Shown: piece by piece, positions 17,256 through 25,982 of the stretch
How the letters are laid out: each line of letters starts with the position of its first letter
How positions within the stretch are numbered: the stretch's first letter is position 1
NCBI GenBank assembly: GCA_944393725.1
Contig: CALYBC010000025.1
Span: 1-64,000 of the forward strand
DNA from: an uncultured Alphaproteobacteria bacterium
GTDB taxonomy: Bacteria > Pseudomonadota > Alphaproteobacteria > RF32 > CAG-239
Direction: 5' to 3'
DNA: 64,000 bases
The notes under the pieces: model-generated
Databases searched by the model: none
The model's input: only the letters and a program-made list of their open reading frames with translations
What the model was told of the DNA's origin: nothing
Made by a program: the position numbers and the translations under genes

Positions 17256-17825
17256 TTAATCAATACTCAAAGTTTTAATCCATTCACCAATTCCCTGCAC
17301 GGTATCCCCGTAACCGCTCCACGCTTTTGTTTCTTCAAAAACACAGCCCACACACTGAGCTTTCATGTCAGCCACGGTATTTTGCTTACCTCCGCCGCCG
17401 TGAGTTATAAACGGAAAAACCTTTTTACCATTCAAATCATAAGTTTGCAAAAAACTGCTTACTTGCGGAGTTATGGTTCCCCACCAATTAGGCGAGCCCA
17501 AAAAAACAATATCATATTTTGCCATATCATTAACCAAGGTTGTCAATTTCGGCCGATAATTTTCCCTGATTTCCTTTTGTGCCTGTAAAGTCATTTGCCG
17601 ATATTCGCCCGGATACTCCCCTTCGGTTTTTATCTCAAACAAGTCTCCTCCGACTTCTTTTTGAATTGCCTCAGCAACGGTTTTCGTATTTCCGCTGTAC
17701 GAGTAATATGCAATTAAAATATTTTTATTGTTATTCATAGCAACCTCCGCATTTTGTGCATAAGTATCAACTCCGGCGACCATGACCAAAGAACATACCA
17801 AGATTTTCCAAACAAAATTTTTCAT
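17256..17825 (-). CDS. Exported flavodoxin
   Basis: 189 residues. A Sec-type signal peptide (about 1-22, cleavage after DTYA) precedes a flavodoxin fold with the phosphate loop YYSYSGNTKT and the flavin-binding GSPNWWGTITPQV. Flavodoxins are FMN-containing electron carriers and normally cytoplasmic; the signal peptide places this one outside. The ATG at 17825 follows the reductase stop by 4 bases, with GAAGGG in front. It sits between an exported reductase and a membrane polyferredoxin, so it probably shuttles electrons between them. A role as an FMN-dependent enzyme rather than a carrier cannot be excluded. Confidence 0.85.
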   Translation of the reverse strand: MKNFVWKILVCSLVMVAGVDTYAQNAEVAMNNNKNILIAYYSYSGNTKTVAEAIQKEVGGDLFEIKTEGEYPGEYRQMTLQAQKEIRENYRPKLTTLVNDMAKYDIVFLGSPNWWGTITPQVSSFLQTYDLNGKKVFPFITHGGGGKQNTVADMKAQCVGCVFEETKAWSGYGDTVQGIGEWIKTLSID

Positions 17826-17829
17826 ATTT

Positions 17830-19068
17830 TTACCCTTCAAAAGTTTTAGCAACTTCTTTCATCCATTTGCTGATTTCAATATGTTGCGGACAATTCTTTT
17901 CACATAACCTGCAACCGATACAAGCCGAAGCCTTACCATGAGTTTTAGTCAAATTTGCATAATACATTGCCTGAGCATTAAAAGGTTTCTCCTTGCGTTC
18001 CTGCATTTCGGCATTATACAAAGCAAAATAATCCGGAATGGCAATTTTCATCGGACAGGCTTCCACACAATACTGGCAAGCCGTGCAAGGTATGGTGATT
18101 TCATTATGCAAGGCTTTCACCGCGGTTTCCACCACTTTCAGCTCTTGCTTATTGAGAGGTTTAAAGTTTTGCATATAAGAGGTATTGTTTTCAAGCTGTT
18201 CTAAATTACTCATTCCGCTTAACACCATCATCACCCCGTCCAATGATGCCGCATATCTGATAGCCCAAGACGCCACCGACATATCCGGATTGGCATTTTT
18301 AAATATTTTTTCAACATTTGGCGGCACTACGGCCAAGCTTCCGCCTTTTACCGGTTCCATTACAATAATCGGCTTATTATATTTCTGCGCGATTTCGTAA
18401 CAACGTCTTGATTGAATTGATGGATTATCCCAGTCAATGTAGTTTATTTGCAGCTGTACAAAATCAACATTCGGATTTTCCTTTAATACCTCTTCCAAGA
18501 GCTCGGGTTTATCGTGAAAAGAAAATCCGATATTTTTTACTTTTCCTTGTTTTTTCTTCTCCGCCACAAAATCAAAACTCTTATATTTGCGCGCATTTCC
18601 GATGGTATTTGCATTAACATTATGAACCAGATAATAATCAAAATAATCCAATCCGGTTTTTTCAAGTTGTTTATTAAAAATTTCTTCCTGATGTTCGGCG
18701 CTTTTCAAGCTCCCGATTGGCAATTTACTGGCCACAACAAATTTATCTCTCGGATATCGTTTAACTAATGATTCTCGCAAAGCAATCTCGCTTTGATGCC
18801 CCATATACATCCACGCCGTATCAAAATAATTGAAGCCTCTTTGCAAGAATAAATCTACCATTTTATTTAATGTATCATAGTCAATATCGGTCTGATTTTG
18901 AGGATTCCTAAGCGGCAATCGCATAAATCCGAAGCCTAGTTTATTGTTGGGATTTATTTTACTTTTTACAATATTATCTACCGGAAGATCTTCGGCCAAA
19001 GTAAGTTTAGGCAAGGGAGCTAAAGCAAAAGCTGCCAAAGTGCCGAGTAAAAATTCTCGTCTGTTCAT
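17830..19068 (-). CDS. Tat-exported aldo/keto reductase with C-terminal ferredoxin domain
   Basis: 412 residues. It begins with a twin-arginine signal (NRREFLLGTLAAFALA, residues 2-17). The aldo/keto reductase barrel follows with catalytic tetrad D83, Y88, K115 and H149 in the usual contexts (YFDTAWMY, ASKLPIG, YYLVHN). The tail has two [4Fe-4S] sites, CTACQYCVEACP and CIGCRLCEKNCP. Members with this tail exist in anaerobes and are normally cytoplasmic; export through Tat fits assembly of clusters before transport. GGAGG lies 7 bases before the ATG at 19068; the longer frame is unlikely. First gene of the operon reductase-flavodoxin-polyferredoxin-tatA-tatC. Substrate unknown. Confidence 0.88.
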   Translation of the reverse strand: MNRREFLLGTLAAFALAPLPKLTLAEDLPVDNIVKSKINPNNKLGFGFMRLPLRNPQNQTDIDYDTLNKMVDLFLQRGFNYFDTAWMYMGHQSEIALRESLVKRYPRDKFVVASKLPIGSLKSAEHQEEIFNKQLEKTGLDYFDYYLVHNVNANTIGNARKYKSFDFVAEKKKQGKVKNIGFSFHDKPELLEEVLKENPNVDFVQLQINYIDWDNPSIQSRRCYEIAQKYNKPIIVMEPVKGGSLAVVPPNVEKIFKNANPDMSVASWAIRYAASLDGVMMVLSGMSNLEQLENNTSYMQNFKPLNKQELKVVETAVKALHNEITIPCTACQYCVEACPMKIAIPDYFALYNAEMQERKEKPFNAQAMYYANLTKTHGKASACIGCRLCEKNCPQHIEISKWMKEVAKTFEG

Positions 19069-19140
19069 CAACATACCTCCGCATAAAAAGTTTTTTAGAA
19101 GTATAGCATTTTTGGGGAACAAAAAGTCAAGTGTTTTTAG

Positions 19141-19215
19141 CAAAATAGCCCCCGTCTGCCTTTGCCTTGTAGTCGAACCCGCTTCCCCGTGAGTTCAAAC
19201 CCCAATATCCACATC
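19141..19215. other. tRNA-like debris downstream of tRNA-Ser (uncertain)
   Basis: This stretch contains T-loop-like strings (TCGAACCC and GTTCAAACCCC) but no complete cloverleaf could be folded by hand. It lies just past the terminator of tRNA-Ser. It may be the remains of another tRNA or chance similarity. Confidence 0.25.
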
Positions 19216-19221
19216 AATAAC

Positions 19222-19250
19222 AAAAAAAGCACCACAAGGGTGCTTTTTTT
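19222..19250 (-). terminator. Terminator of tRNA-Ser
   Basis: A GCACC / GGTGC stem between seven A and seven T, 5 bases after the tRNA 3' end on the minus strand. It could work in both directions. Confidence 0.8.
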
Positions 19251-19255
19251 GTTAT

Positions 19256-19346
19256 TGGCGGATAGAGTGGGATTCGAACCCACGGTACCCTTTGGAGGTA
19301 CACACGATTTCCAATCGTGCGCCTTCGACCACTCGGCCATCTATCC
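19256..19346 (-). tRNA. tRNA-Ser (anticodon GGA)
   Basis: 91 bases including encoded CCA, with the long variable arm of a class II tRNA. The anticodon stem CACGA / TCGTG encloses a loop with GGA, and the T-loop is TTCGAAT. The G73 discriminator fits serine identity. Confidence 0.96.
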
Positions 19347-19556
19347 AACGATTGAGGCTGACTTTAATAAAATATGAATAATTTTGCAACACAAAAATTA
19401 TATTTTACGGCAAAATTTCAAAACCCTCCGTTTTTTGTTGCAATTAATAAATAATTAATCTACATATATTACACTATTTGCATAGGCTATAGAGCACTTG
19501 CTTTCTTTATTATTGTATGTTTAACGGCACCAAAATAAGACGGATTGTTAAAAAAC

Positions 19557-19916
19557 ATGATAATTGACAGCAATAACAAAAAACAAAAAAGCATTTTAAC
19601 CAACAAATGCTTCTACCAGACGACAGCTCGTATTATGCGCGATTTTGAAGAGAAAGGCTATGCCAACTCTGCCGACGAAACCGCGAAAGTTATTTCTGCC
19701 TATCATGCGATTGTCAAAAAGAAAGCCAAAAACAATTTTGGTCCTGACTATAATGAGGCCTTTCGCAAAATAGACAGTGCTATTCAAACATTGGCTAACC
19801 AAGTATTTTATGACTGTGATAAAAAAAGCTTTGATTATGCCTATCATTCTTTTGAACAATTTGACCATATTTCCGCCATTGTTACCCGCCAAAGAGCTAA
19901 AAAAGGTCTTTTTTAA
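19557..19916 (+). CDS. Hypothetical protein, about 119 residues
   Basis: Not recognised. A mostly helical, charged, soluble-looking protein without signal peptide or membrane segment; repeated aromatic and acidic positions (YDCDKKSFDYAYHSFEQFDH) near the C-terminus. The ATG at 19557 is preferred over a TTG 12 bases upstream, but no clear ribosome binding site precedes either. It stands alone between tRNA-Ser and gpsA. Codon use resembles the neighbours, so it is probably real. Confidence 0.6.
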   Translation: MIIDSNNKKQKSILTNKCFYQTTARIMRDFEEKGYANSADETAKVISAYHAIVKKKAKNNFGPDYNEAFRKIDSAIQTLANQVFYDCDKKSFDYAYHSFEQFDHISAIVTRQRAKKGLF

Positions 19917-20032
19917 GTTTTTTCATATTATCCGCAGCTTTTTTCATTATTAAATATCCATATTGCCAAAGCGAGTTTTATGGGTTAGAAATACTAACAT
20001 ACAAATCAACATATTTTTTAGAGGATTAAGTC

Positions 20033-21004
20033 ATGAACAAAATATCTTTAATCGGTTGTGGCCGTTGGGGAACATTTTTGGGCTGGTATGCAGCCAATTA
20101 CGGCAAAGCCGAAGAAGTATACATGTATGATATACCCACCTCGCCGAACTTCATCGAACTCAAGACCACCCGCAAAAACTCCTATCTATCATTAAGCGAC
20201 AATATGTTTTTGTATGACAACTTAAGCAAGATACTTGAAAACGACTTTATTATAATTTCCGTCGGATGCCAGCATTTTCGCGGCTTATGCAAAGAGCTAA
20301 ATTCCTACAACCTCAACGGAAAGACTTTTCTTTTAGCCATGAAAGGCCTTGAAGAACCCTCCGGTGACCGTATGCTTGAAATTATGAGAGAAGAAATCAA
20401 GCAAGATATTCACATTGCTACTCTTGGTGGTCCGGGTCATGTCCAAGATTATCTCAAAGGGGTTCCTTCGGCGGCCGTTGTTGACAGTGATGAAGAAGCA
20501 ACCAAAGAATATGTTATCAACCGCATGCAAAGCCCTTTGATTCGCTTATACTACGGCAATGATTTAATCGGCAACCAGATTGGTGCCGCTCTAAAAAATG
20601 TAATTGGGCTTGCAGCCGGCATTTTAGATGGTTTAGGCTGGTATGGACTTAAAGGAGCCCTAATGGCCAGAGCACCGGTTGAAGTTGGTCGCATGATCAA
20701 ACACTTTGGCGGCAATCCGATGACCGCCTACGGTCTGTCACATCTCGGCGACTACGAAGCGACATTGTTTTCCCAAAACAGCCACAACCGTATGTTTGGC
20801 GAAAAATTTGCCAAAGGTGAAGATTTCGGCAAATTAGCTGAGGGTGTTCCCACCCTGAAAGCTGTTAAGCATTTGTCCGATCAATATAACATTGATATGC
20901 CGATTTCGCAGGCTCTATATCAAGCCATTTACGAAAAAGGCGATATTAAGACTATAATCAATCAGCTGTTTGAACGTTCACTTAAGCGCGAATTTGAGGA
21001 CTAG
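20033..21004 (+). CDS. gpsA: NAD(P)-dependent glycerol-3-phosphate dehydrogenase
   Basis: 323 residues, full length. It reduces dihydroxyacetone phosphate to sn-glycerol 3-phosphate for phospholipid synthesis. Seen: N-terminal nucleotide fold with LIGCGRWGTFLG, LAMKGLE, LGGPGHVQD (family GPSFA region, altered here), and the catalytic-domain stretch ALKNVIGLAAGILDGLG with the conserved lysine. AGAGGA precedes the ATG. A strong terminator follows, so it is probably monocistronic. The Rossmann motif GCGRWG is a family variant of GAGxWG. Confidence 0.88.
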   Translation: MNKISLIGCGRWGTFLGWYAANYGKAEEVYMYDIPTSPNFIELKTTRKNSYLSLSDNMFLYDNLSKILENDFIIISVGCQHFRGLCKELNSYNLNGKTFLLAMKGLEEPSGDRMLEIMREEIKQDIHIATLGGPGHVQDYLKGVPSAAVVDSDEEATKEYVINRMQSPLIRLYYGNDLIGNQIGAALKNVIGLAAGILDGLGWYGLKGALMARAPVEVGRMIKHFGGNPMTAYGLSHLGDYEATLFSQNSHNRMFGEKFAKGEDFGKLAEGVPTLKAVKHLSDQYNIDMPISQALYQAIYEKGDIKTIINQLFERSLKREFED

Positions 21005-21018
21005 TTTCCACACCTCAC

Positions 21019-21050
21019 AAGCCCCTGTTATTAAGACAGGGGCTTTATTT
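21019..21050 (+). terminator. Terminator of gpsA
   Basis: A perfect 10-base stem AAGCCCCTGT / ACAGGGGCTT with a 6-base loop and a T-rich tail, 15 bases after the stop. Confidence 0.88.
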
Positions 21051-21067
21051 TGTAGCTTTGTTCCATA

Positions 21068-24000
21068 TTAGAAAGCATAGGTCAAACCGGCCGTAATTGA
21101 TGCATTTTCATAATCCGAGCCAAAGGTATAAGAGGTGCTGACATATCCGCTCCACTTATCGCTAAGCTCCATACTTCCTCCCAACTCTACCTTTCCTAAT
21201 GTCGAGTTCTCAAGCCCTTCTACCTCTTGCAATGAGGTTACCTCGACATCTCCGCTGCCAAAGTTCTGGATTACGCTCGGCTTTACATATATCTTCGCAT
21301 AACCTTCCGGCAACTCAAACTTCTTCTCTACCTTTACCCCTACCTCGGTCTCAAGGTTTCTGACATCTTCATACTTGGCTTCTTTGCCGTAATCATCTTT
21401 TATCTTATCATAATCTATCTCTGTATATGCTAACCTTACCATCGGTTCTACCGTCAACCCTTTCTGCGGCATAAAGACATAGCCTGCCTCTATACTGCCT
21501 CCATACTCAATCCCATCGGTCTTGGCTCCGATTCCATCATCACTGCTGATTTCTACTTCCTGCATTCCCGCATATATACCGCTCATCACATTTATCCGAC
21601 CTTTGTCATAGCGATGATACAATCCCATTATATAGCTGTCTATCTCCGTCTCACTGCCTACTCTTGAGTAATAGTCTTCTCCTCTTCCGTCAAAATCATA
21701 CTTACCTTGTCTGTATGATGCAAATACTCCCAAGCGGTTATATACATCTGACTGGATATCAAAGCCTCCCTCAAAGCCGCTTATCTCCGCTTCATATGCA
21801 TACGGTGCTTCTACATCACTGTAACTATATACCGTCCCCGCCCAGGCTCTCGGCTCTGCTTTCCCGTCATACGCACAGTCATAATATCCTCCGCAAGCTC
21901 CGTTATAATACTTGCTCGCCGCTACCTGTGCTCCTATTCCTCTTAACATATCTCTCGTTTGCTCTATTCCCGCACTAGGCAATCCCATATAGCTTATCGC
22001 CTCTCCTACTACACTCGGACGACCGCTGTTAGACGGGGTAAATACTATTTCCGGTACATCGGGGAAGCTATCCGGCAAATCTACCTCCGGATTGTCAAAC
22101 TCCTCATTTGCCTCCATGCTGCCAAGGTTCCCGTTTCCATATCCCGACTGCGAACCGTTTGCTATAATATCATCCGTTGCCGTATACCATGCCCCGTTAC
22201 TATATAAGCTATTCCAGGTATACGCACTGCCGTCCATCCTCAATATGTTAAAATATGCTCCGGTTCCCAAATCATCATTCGGCGCTTCTACAAACTTTAT
22301 CATCTCGCTCGGTCTGACATCTAACCCTACTAACTTTAATACAACCCCTGTCGTCCCTTCTACATCTCCTTCTATCCTTAACAAGTCTGCAGTATTGTTA
22401 CTCGGGTTTACATCTATATTCATTTGTGCATTATTATATGCTTTATAGTTACCGTATATCGTCGTAATATCGTCCGCATCATCTCCGTCGTGATTAAAAT
22501 CTAGCGTGCCGTCATTTATTACCGAACCGACTATCTGATAATCCGTGGGCGAGTTTCCCGCCAAATTCAATCTCGAACCGTTCTCTATATATAGCTTTTT
22601 GTTCGCTCCGCTTAACGCTATATCCCCGTCTATCTTTACTTCTGCACTATCTTTTATAAACAACTGATCCCATCCGATTACCGCTTGCGCATTCAACCCT
22701 AGCTCATAATATCCTCCGGACAAATTTAACTTCTTGTCTGCTACATTATTCACCAACGAACTCTCTTCCAACGCATCATTCAATCCGCCGACCAAGGTTA
22801 ATGAGCCGCTTTCCGTTACTTCGTCCTTAAAGATATTGCCGTAATCATAACTGCCCCCGAGCTTAGCATCCGCTTCTATTATGATATCTCCGGTTAATAC
22901 CGCTCCGTTGTCTATATCAAGTATTGCTCCGCCTTTGGCTAACAGGTTATTTAATTTGGCTTGCATTGCCGCTTGCAGGCTTCCGCCGGAATTTACCGTC
23001 GTATCTTCCGCCAAACCTCCCGCCGCTACGCTCAATACGCCTCCGTCATTAACCTCGGTACGGGATATCTCGCCTCCTTTATTAACCTGTATCTTACCTT
23101 CTTTTTCTATTATATTATCTGCTACTCTAACTCCGGAGTTTACATTCATCACACCGCCGCTGTGGGTCTTGGTATAATATATTTCTTTCACTCCTTCGTT
23201 AAAATGTACATTCGTGCCCGATATATCTATACTGCCTATATTGGTGAGAGCATTGTCAAATACTACCTTACCGCTGCTATCCCCGGTTATTGTTAATCCA
23301 CCACCAACACCGGACATTCCCTCATATGTAATCATCATATAATTTCCGTCAGGTTGCTCAATAAAATCTAACCTAACATATCCAAAACCTTGCATTAAAC
23401 CATAAAGCGAATAATTGTTGCCATCCGTATCAAGCGTCAAACCGTATTCTTGATATAAAGGTACTAAAGTCATAACGTCATTTTTATCAACAATACTCTG
23501 GCCGTTTGGCACATAAAAAATTCCGTTTTTATTTTCCAAATGTAGCTTTTCTCCATCAGGAGATGTTAATATATATCCTCCGTTACCATCATCTTCAATT
23601 TGCACCCCCATACCTTCCATCTCTGATAACATTTCATCAAATTCTGAAAAAGACGATATTTTATCATCAAACTTTATTACTCCATTATTTATAGCTTTTA
23701 ACGCCAAATCTTTTTCAAAAAATATAGCTGAAGAATCCTCTACTCCATCCTTTATAATCTTATTGCCGGAAAATATCGATTCTCCATTATCAGCTTCTAA
23801 TGCAATACTGCTAGTGCTATAAATTGCTCCACCTAAAGCCTTTGCATCATTATTGTTTGTCATAACGTAATTATTATAAAAACTGCTATTAACTAATTTT
23901 AAGTACGCTCTATCATTATAGATTGCACCTCCGTAAGCAGAACCATTTTCGCTTATGGCATAATTATCTCTAAAGACACCACTAAAACTATCAATATTTC

Positions 24001-25555
24001 TATAAAGTTCTTCATCATGATGATTATAAACCGCACCACCTGATGCTGCACCATCTTGGGAAATAACTCCATTATTTATAAAATCTGCATTAATCCCTTT
24101 TATATAGTTATTATTGATAATTGCACCTCCATAAGCAGATCTTCCTTGAGCCAAATTACCCTCAAAAGAACCTTCTATAACACCAATTTCTCCACCATTG
24201 GAAATAGCACCGCCATAAGCACCACTGTTTTCGGCCAAAGCTTTATTGTTTTCAAAATCGGCATCTATATTGCCAATAGATGCATGTATCAAATCGTTAT
24301 CGACAATATTTATATTATTGTAGATAGCACCTCCATAAGCACCACCTGATTCAGATAGAGCATAGTTATTCCGAAACTCTCCTTTTATATCTCCTACCGA
24401 AGCACTAGACAGATAAAAAAGTTCCTGATTATTGTTATAATTAAATATTGCTCCTCCATAAGCACTACCGCTGGTAGCCTCTGCAAAATTACCATCAAAA
24501 ACACCTTCGATTCCATCTATCTTTGCCACATCTGTTCCCATGTTTTCATTGGCTATTGCACCACCATATGCATTGGTACCTTTAGCATAATTTTCTACAA
24601 ATTCTCCGGTTATTTTTCCCATAAAAGATGACAAATACTCACCAATAACATCAACACCGTTATAAATAGCCCCTCCTTTAGATTCGTAAGCTCCTTTTAC
24701 CGCATTATTCGTAAAGCTTGCATTTATAGGACCAACAGAAGAATAAGTGCCGGTATTACTATTGTTGTAGTGACCGTTATAAATAGCACCTCCATAAGCA
24801 ACATTTACAGCTTGTGCATAATTATTTGCAAAATCTCCAGCAATAGCACCTATTTCTGAATAATTATTATAAATGACCCCACCGATAGACACATTATCAG
24901 ATTGAACATAATTACCATCAAAGCTTCCATTAATATTTCCTATTGATGCCTCGTCATAGTTATAAATAACTCCACCATATGAATTTGCAGAAGAGTAACT
25001 TATCGAATAATTATTATTGAAATTGCCACTAATATCACCTATCTTGCCCCTACTTGCATTGTGAATTACAGCACCTTTTGCATCATTATACCCCATATCC
25101 CAATTATCACCAAGGATACCATTATTTGAAAAATCTCCTGAAATATTACCTATACTATTACCACCCCAATTATAAAATATACCTGCACCCTCAAACACAT
25201 TATCATGAGAAAACCCATCTAACTTCACATTCCTTATTATCAGATCGGTCTTTCCAGAATTGTAAATAAATTGTCCTTCCATTGTACCATTTTGACCAGT
25301 AATGGTATATCCACCGCCATCTATTACCATGCCGGTGTTTGCCACTTTGGTTATTGGATTATCCACGTCTGCTGTTATATCTTTGGTTAGGACAATAATC
25401 GTATCCGCGGCTCCGGTTTCAACCGCGTTCTTAAGCTCACTCCACGAACTTACTTCCACTCTTGTTTTGTTTGTTTCATCATCACCGGCCCATACCGGAC
25501 TGCTCATCACCAAAAAAGCCGAAATTATCGCCAAATAACTTATATTCTTAGTCAT
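21068..25555 (-). CDS. Autotransporter adhesin with Pmp-like GGAI/FxxN repeats
   Basis: About 1495 residues. A signal peptide (about 1-24, ending SSPVWA) precedes a passenger with about a dozen repeats that pair GGA[IV]xN with FxxN (GDFANN, GEFRNN, ADFENN and so on), at irregular spacing of about 25-40 residues over residues 130-630. This pairing is the hallmark of chlamydial polymorphic membrane proteins and of right-handed beta-helix passengers. After residue 700 the passenger changes to AIDA-like VNSGG repeats, and the last 270 residues form a 12-strand autotransporter barrel ending AGLTYAF. The start at 25555 has a GGGGGCGG stretch and a good signal peptide. The DNA for the C-terminal half looks richer in G+C than the repeat region. 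Confidence 0.88.
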   Translation of the reverse strand: MTKNISYLAIISAFLVMSSPVWAGDDETNKTRVEVSSWSELKNAVETGAADTIIVLTKDITADVDNPITKVANTGMVIDGGGYTITGQNGTMEGQFIYNSGKTDLIIRNVKLDGFSHDNVFEGAGIFYNWGGNSIGNISGDFSNNGILGDNWDMGYNDAKGAVIHNASRGKIGDISGNFNNNYSISYSSANSYGGVIYNYDEASIGNINGSFDGNYVQSDNVSIGGVIYNNYSEIGAIAGDFANNYAQAVNVAYGGAIYNGHYNNSNTGTYSSVGPINASFTNNAVKGAYESKGGAIYNGVDVIGEYLSSFMGKITGEFVENYAKGTNAYGGAIANENMGTDVAKIDGIEGVFDGNFAEATSGSAYGGAIFNYNNNQELFYLSSASVGDIKGEFRNNYALSESGGAYGGAIYNNINIVDNDLIHASIGNIDADFENNKALAENSGAYGGAISNGGEIGVIEGSFEGNLAQGRSAYGGAIINNNYIKGINADFINNGVISQDGAASGGAVYNHHDEELYRNIDSFSGVFRDNYAISENGSAYGGAIYNDRAYLKLVNSSFYNNYVMTNNNDAKALGGAIYSTSSIALEADNGESIFSGNKIIKDGVEDSSAIFFEKDLALKAINNGVIKFDDKISSFSEFDEMLSEMEGMGVQIEDDGNGGYILTSPDGEKLHLENKNGIFYVPNGQSIVDKNDVMTLVPLYQEYGLTLDTDGNNYSLYGLMQGFGYVRLDFIEQPDGNYMMITYEGMSGVGGGLTITGDSSGKVVFDNALTNIGSIDISGTNVHFNEGVKEIYYTKTHSGGVMNVNSGVRVADNIIEKEGKIQVNKGGEISRTEVNDGGVLSVAAGGLAEDTTVNSGGSLQAAMQAKLNNLLAKGGAILDIDNGAVLTGDIIIEADAKLGGSYDYGNIFKDEVTESGSLTLVGGLNDALEESSLVNNVADKKLNLSGGYYELGLNAQAVIGWDQLFIKDSAEVKIDGDIALSGANKKLYIENGSRLNLAGNSPTDYQIVGSVINDGTLDFNHDGDDADDITTIYGNYKAYNNAQMNIDVNPSNNTADLLRIEGDVEGTTGVVLKLVGLDVRPSEMIKFVEAPNDDLGTGAYFNILRMDGSAYTWNSLYSNGAWYTATDDIIANGSQSGYGNGNLGSMEANEEFDNPEVDLPDSFPDVPEIVFTPSNSGRPSVVGEAISYMGLPSAGIEQTRDMLRGIGAQVAASKYYNGACGGYYDCAYDGKAEPRAWAGTVYSYSDVEAPYAYEAEISGFEGGFDIQSDVYNRLGVFASYRQGKYDFDGRGEDYYSRVGSETEIDSYIMGLYHRYDKGRINVMSGIYAGMQEVEISSDDGIGAKTDGIEYGGSIEAGYVFMPQKGLTVEPMVRLAYTEIDYDKIKDDYGKEAKYEDVRNLETEVGVKVEKKFELPEGYAKIYVKPSVIQNFGSGDVEVTSLQEVEGLENSTLGKVELGGSMELSDKWSGYVSTSYTFGSDYENASITAGLTYAF

Positions 25556-25694
25556 AGTCCGCCCCCTCATCCTGAGAAACCCTTCATTGTCCATGATACC
25601 ACTTTTTCTGCACCAAAACAACATCATCTTTCTCGAAAACAAACTTTTTATTTATAAATCAATCTCTTATAAATATACCACAAAACCCCAAAGC

Positions 25695-25730
25695 AGAATC
25701 GCTTCTTATCTGCCTCGTTTTCTCGATTCT
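25695..25730. promoter_or_regulatory. AGAATCG / CGATTCT dyad upstream of the first autotransporter
   Basis: AGAATCG (25695-25701) and CGATTCT (25724-25730) form a 7-base inverted repeat about 140 bases before the autotransporter start. A tighter GAATCG / CGATTC dyad sits right before the second autotransporter at 52495-52515. The shared motif could be an operator or an RNA hairpin; this is inference. Confidence 0.35.
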
Positions 25731-25793
25731 ATTTAACAAAAGGTTAATTTTTTCTTAGCTTAGATAAATTTTTTTGCAAACTCTAAACAACAA

Positions 25794-25982
25794 TCAATCT
25801 TGTTCTTTGCCGTCAGTTTTTAGTTTTTCAAGCTCGGCCCAATCTTCTTCATCAATTTCCGTTGCTTCAAACTTATATTTTTCGTTAAACCAATTTCCCA
25901 AATCAATATCGGCACATCTTTTTGAGCAAAAAGGACGATATTTCATATCTTCCACTTCTTTTTTACAAATCGGACACTTCAT
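25794..25982 (-). CDS. yacG: DNA gyrase inhibitor YacG (zinc-ribbon protein)
   Basis: 62 residues. The four-cysteine zinc site is CPIC near the start and FCSKRC at about residues 18-23, followed by the family string ADIDLGNWF and an acidic tail. YacG proteins bind GyrB and limit gyrase activity in E. coli. The ATG overlaps the rng stop as ATGA; the longer frame starting upstream is unlikely. maf-rng-yacG is a standard alphaproteobacterial order. Confidence 0.9.
   Translation of the reverse strand: MKCPICKKEVEDMKYRPFCSKRCADIDLGNWFNEKYKFEATEIDEEDWAELEKLKTDGKEQD

Noticed and set aside
19137..19340. Minus-strand frame beginning MAEWSKAHDW
   Set aside because: This is a well-known false translation of a tRNA-Ser gene; the region is the tRNA, its terminator and flank.
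21664..22448. Several plus-strand frames opposite the large autotransporter
   Set aside because: They are shadows with no start signals and low-complexity, proline/serine/isoleucine-rich translations.
23880..25100. Recurring short strings that look like a CRISPR array
   Set aside because: The repeats encode GGAI(Y)N in frame, vary in sequence and spacing, and lie in one long open frame.
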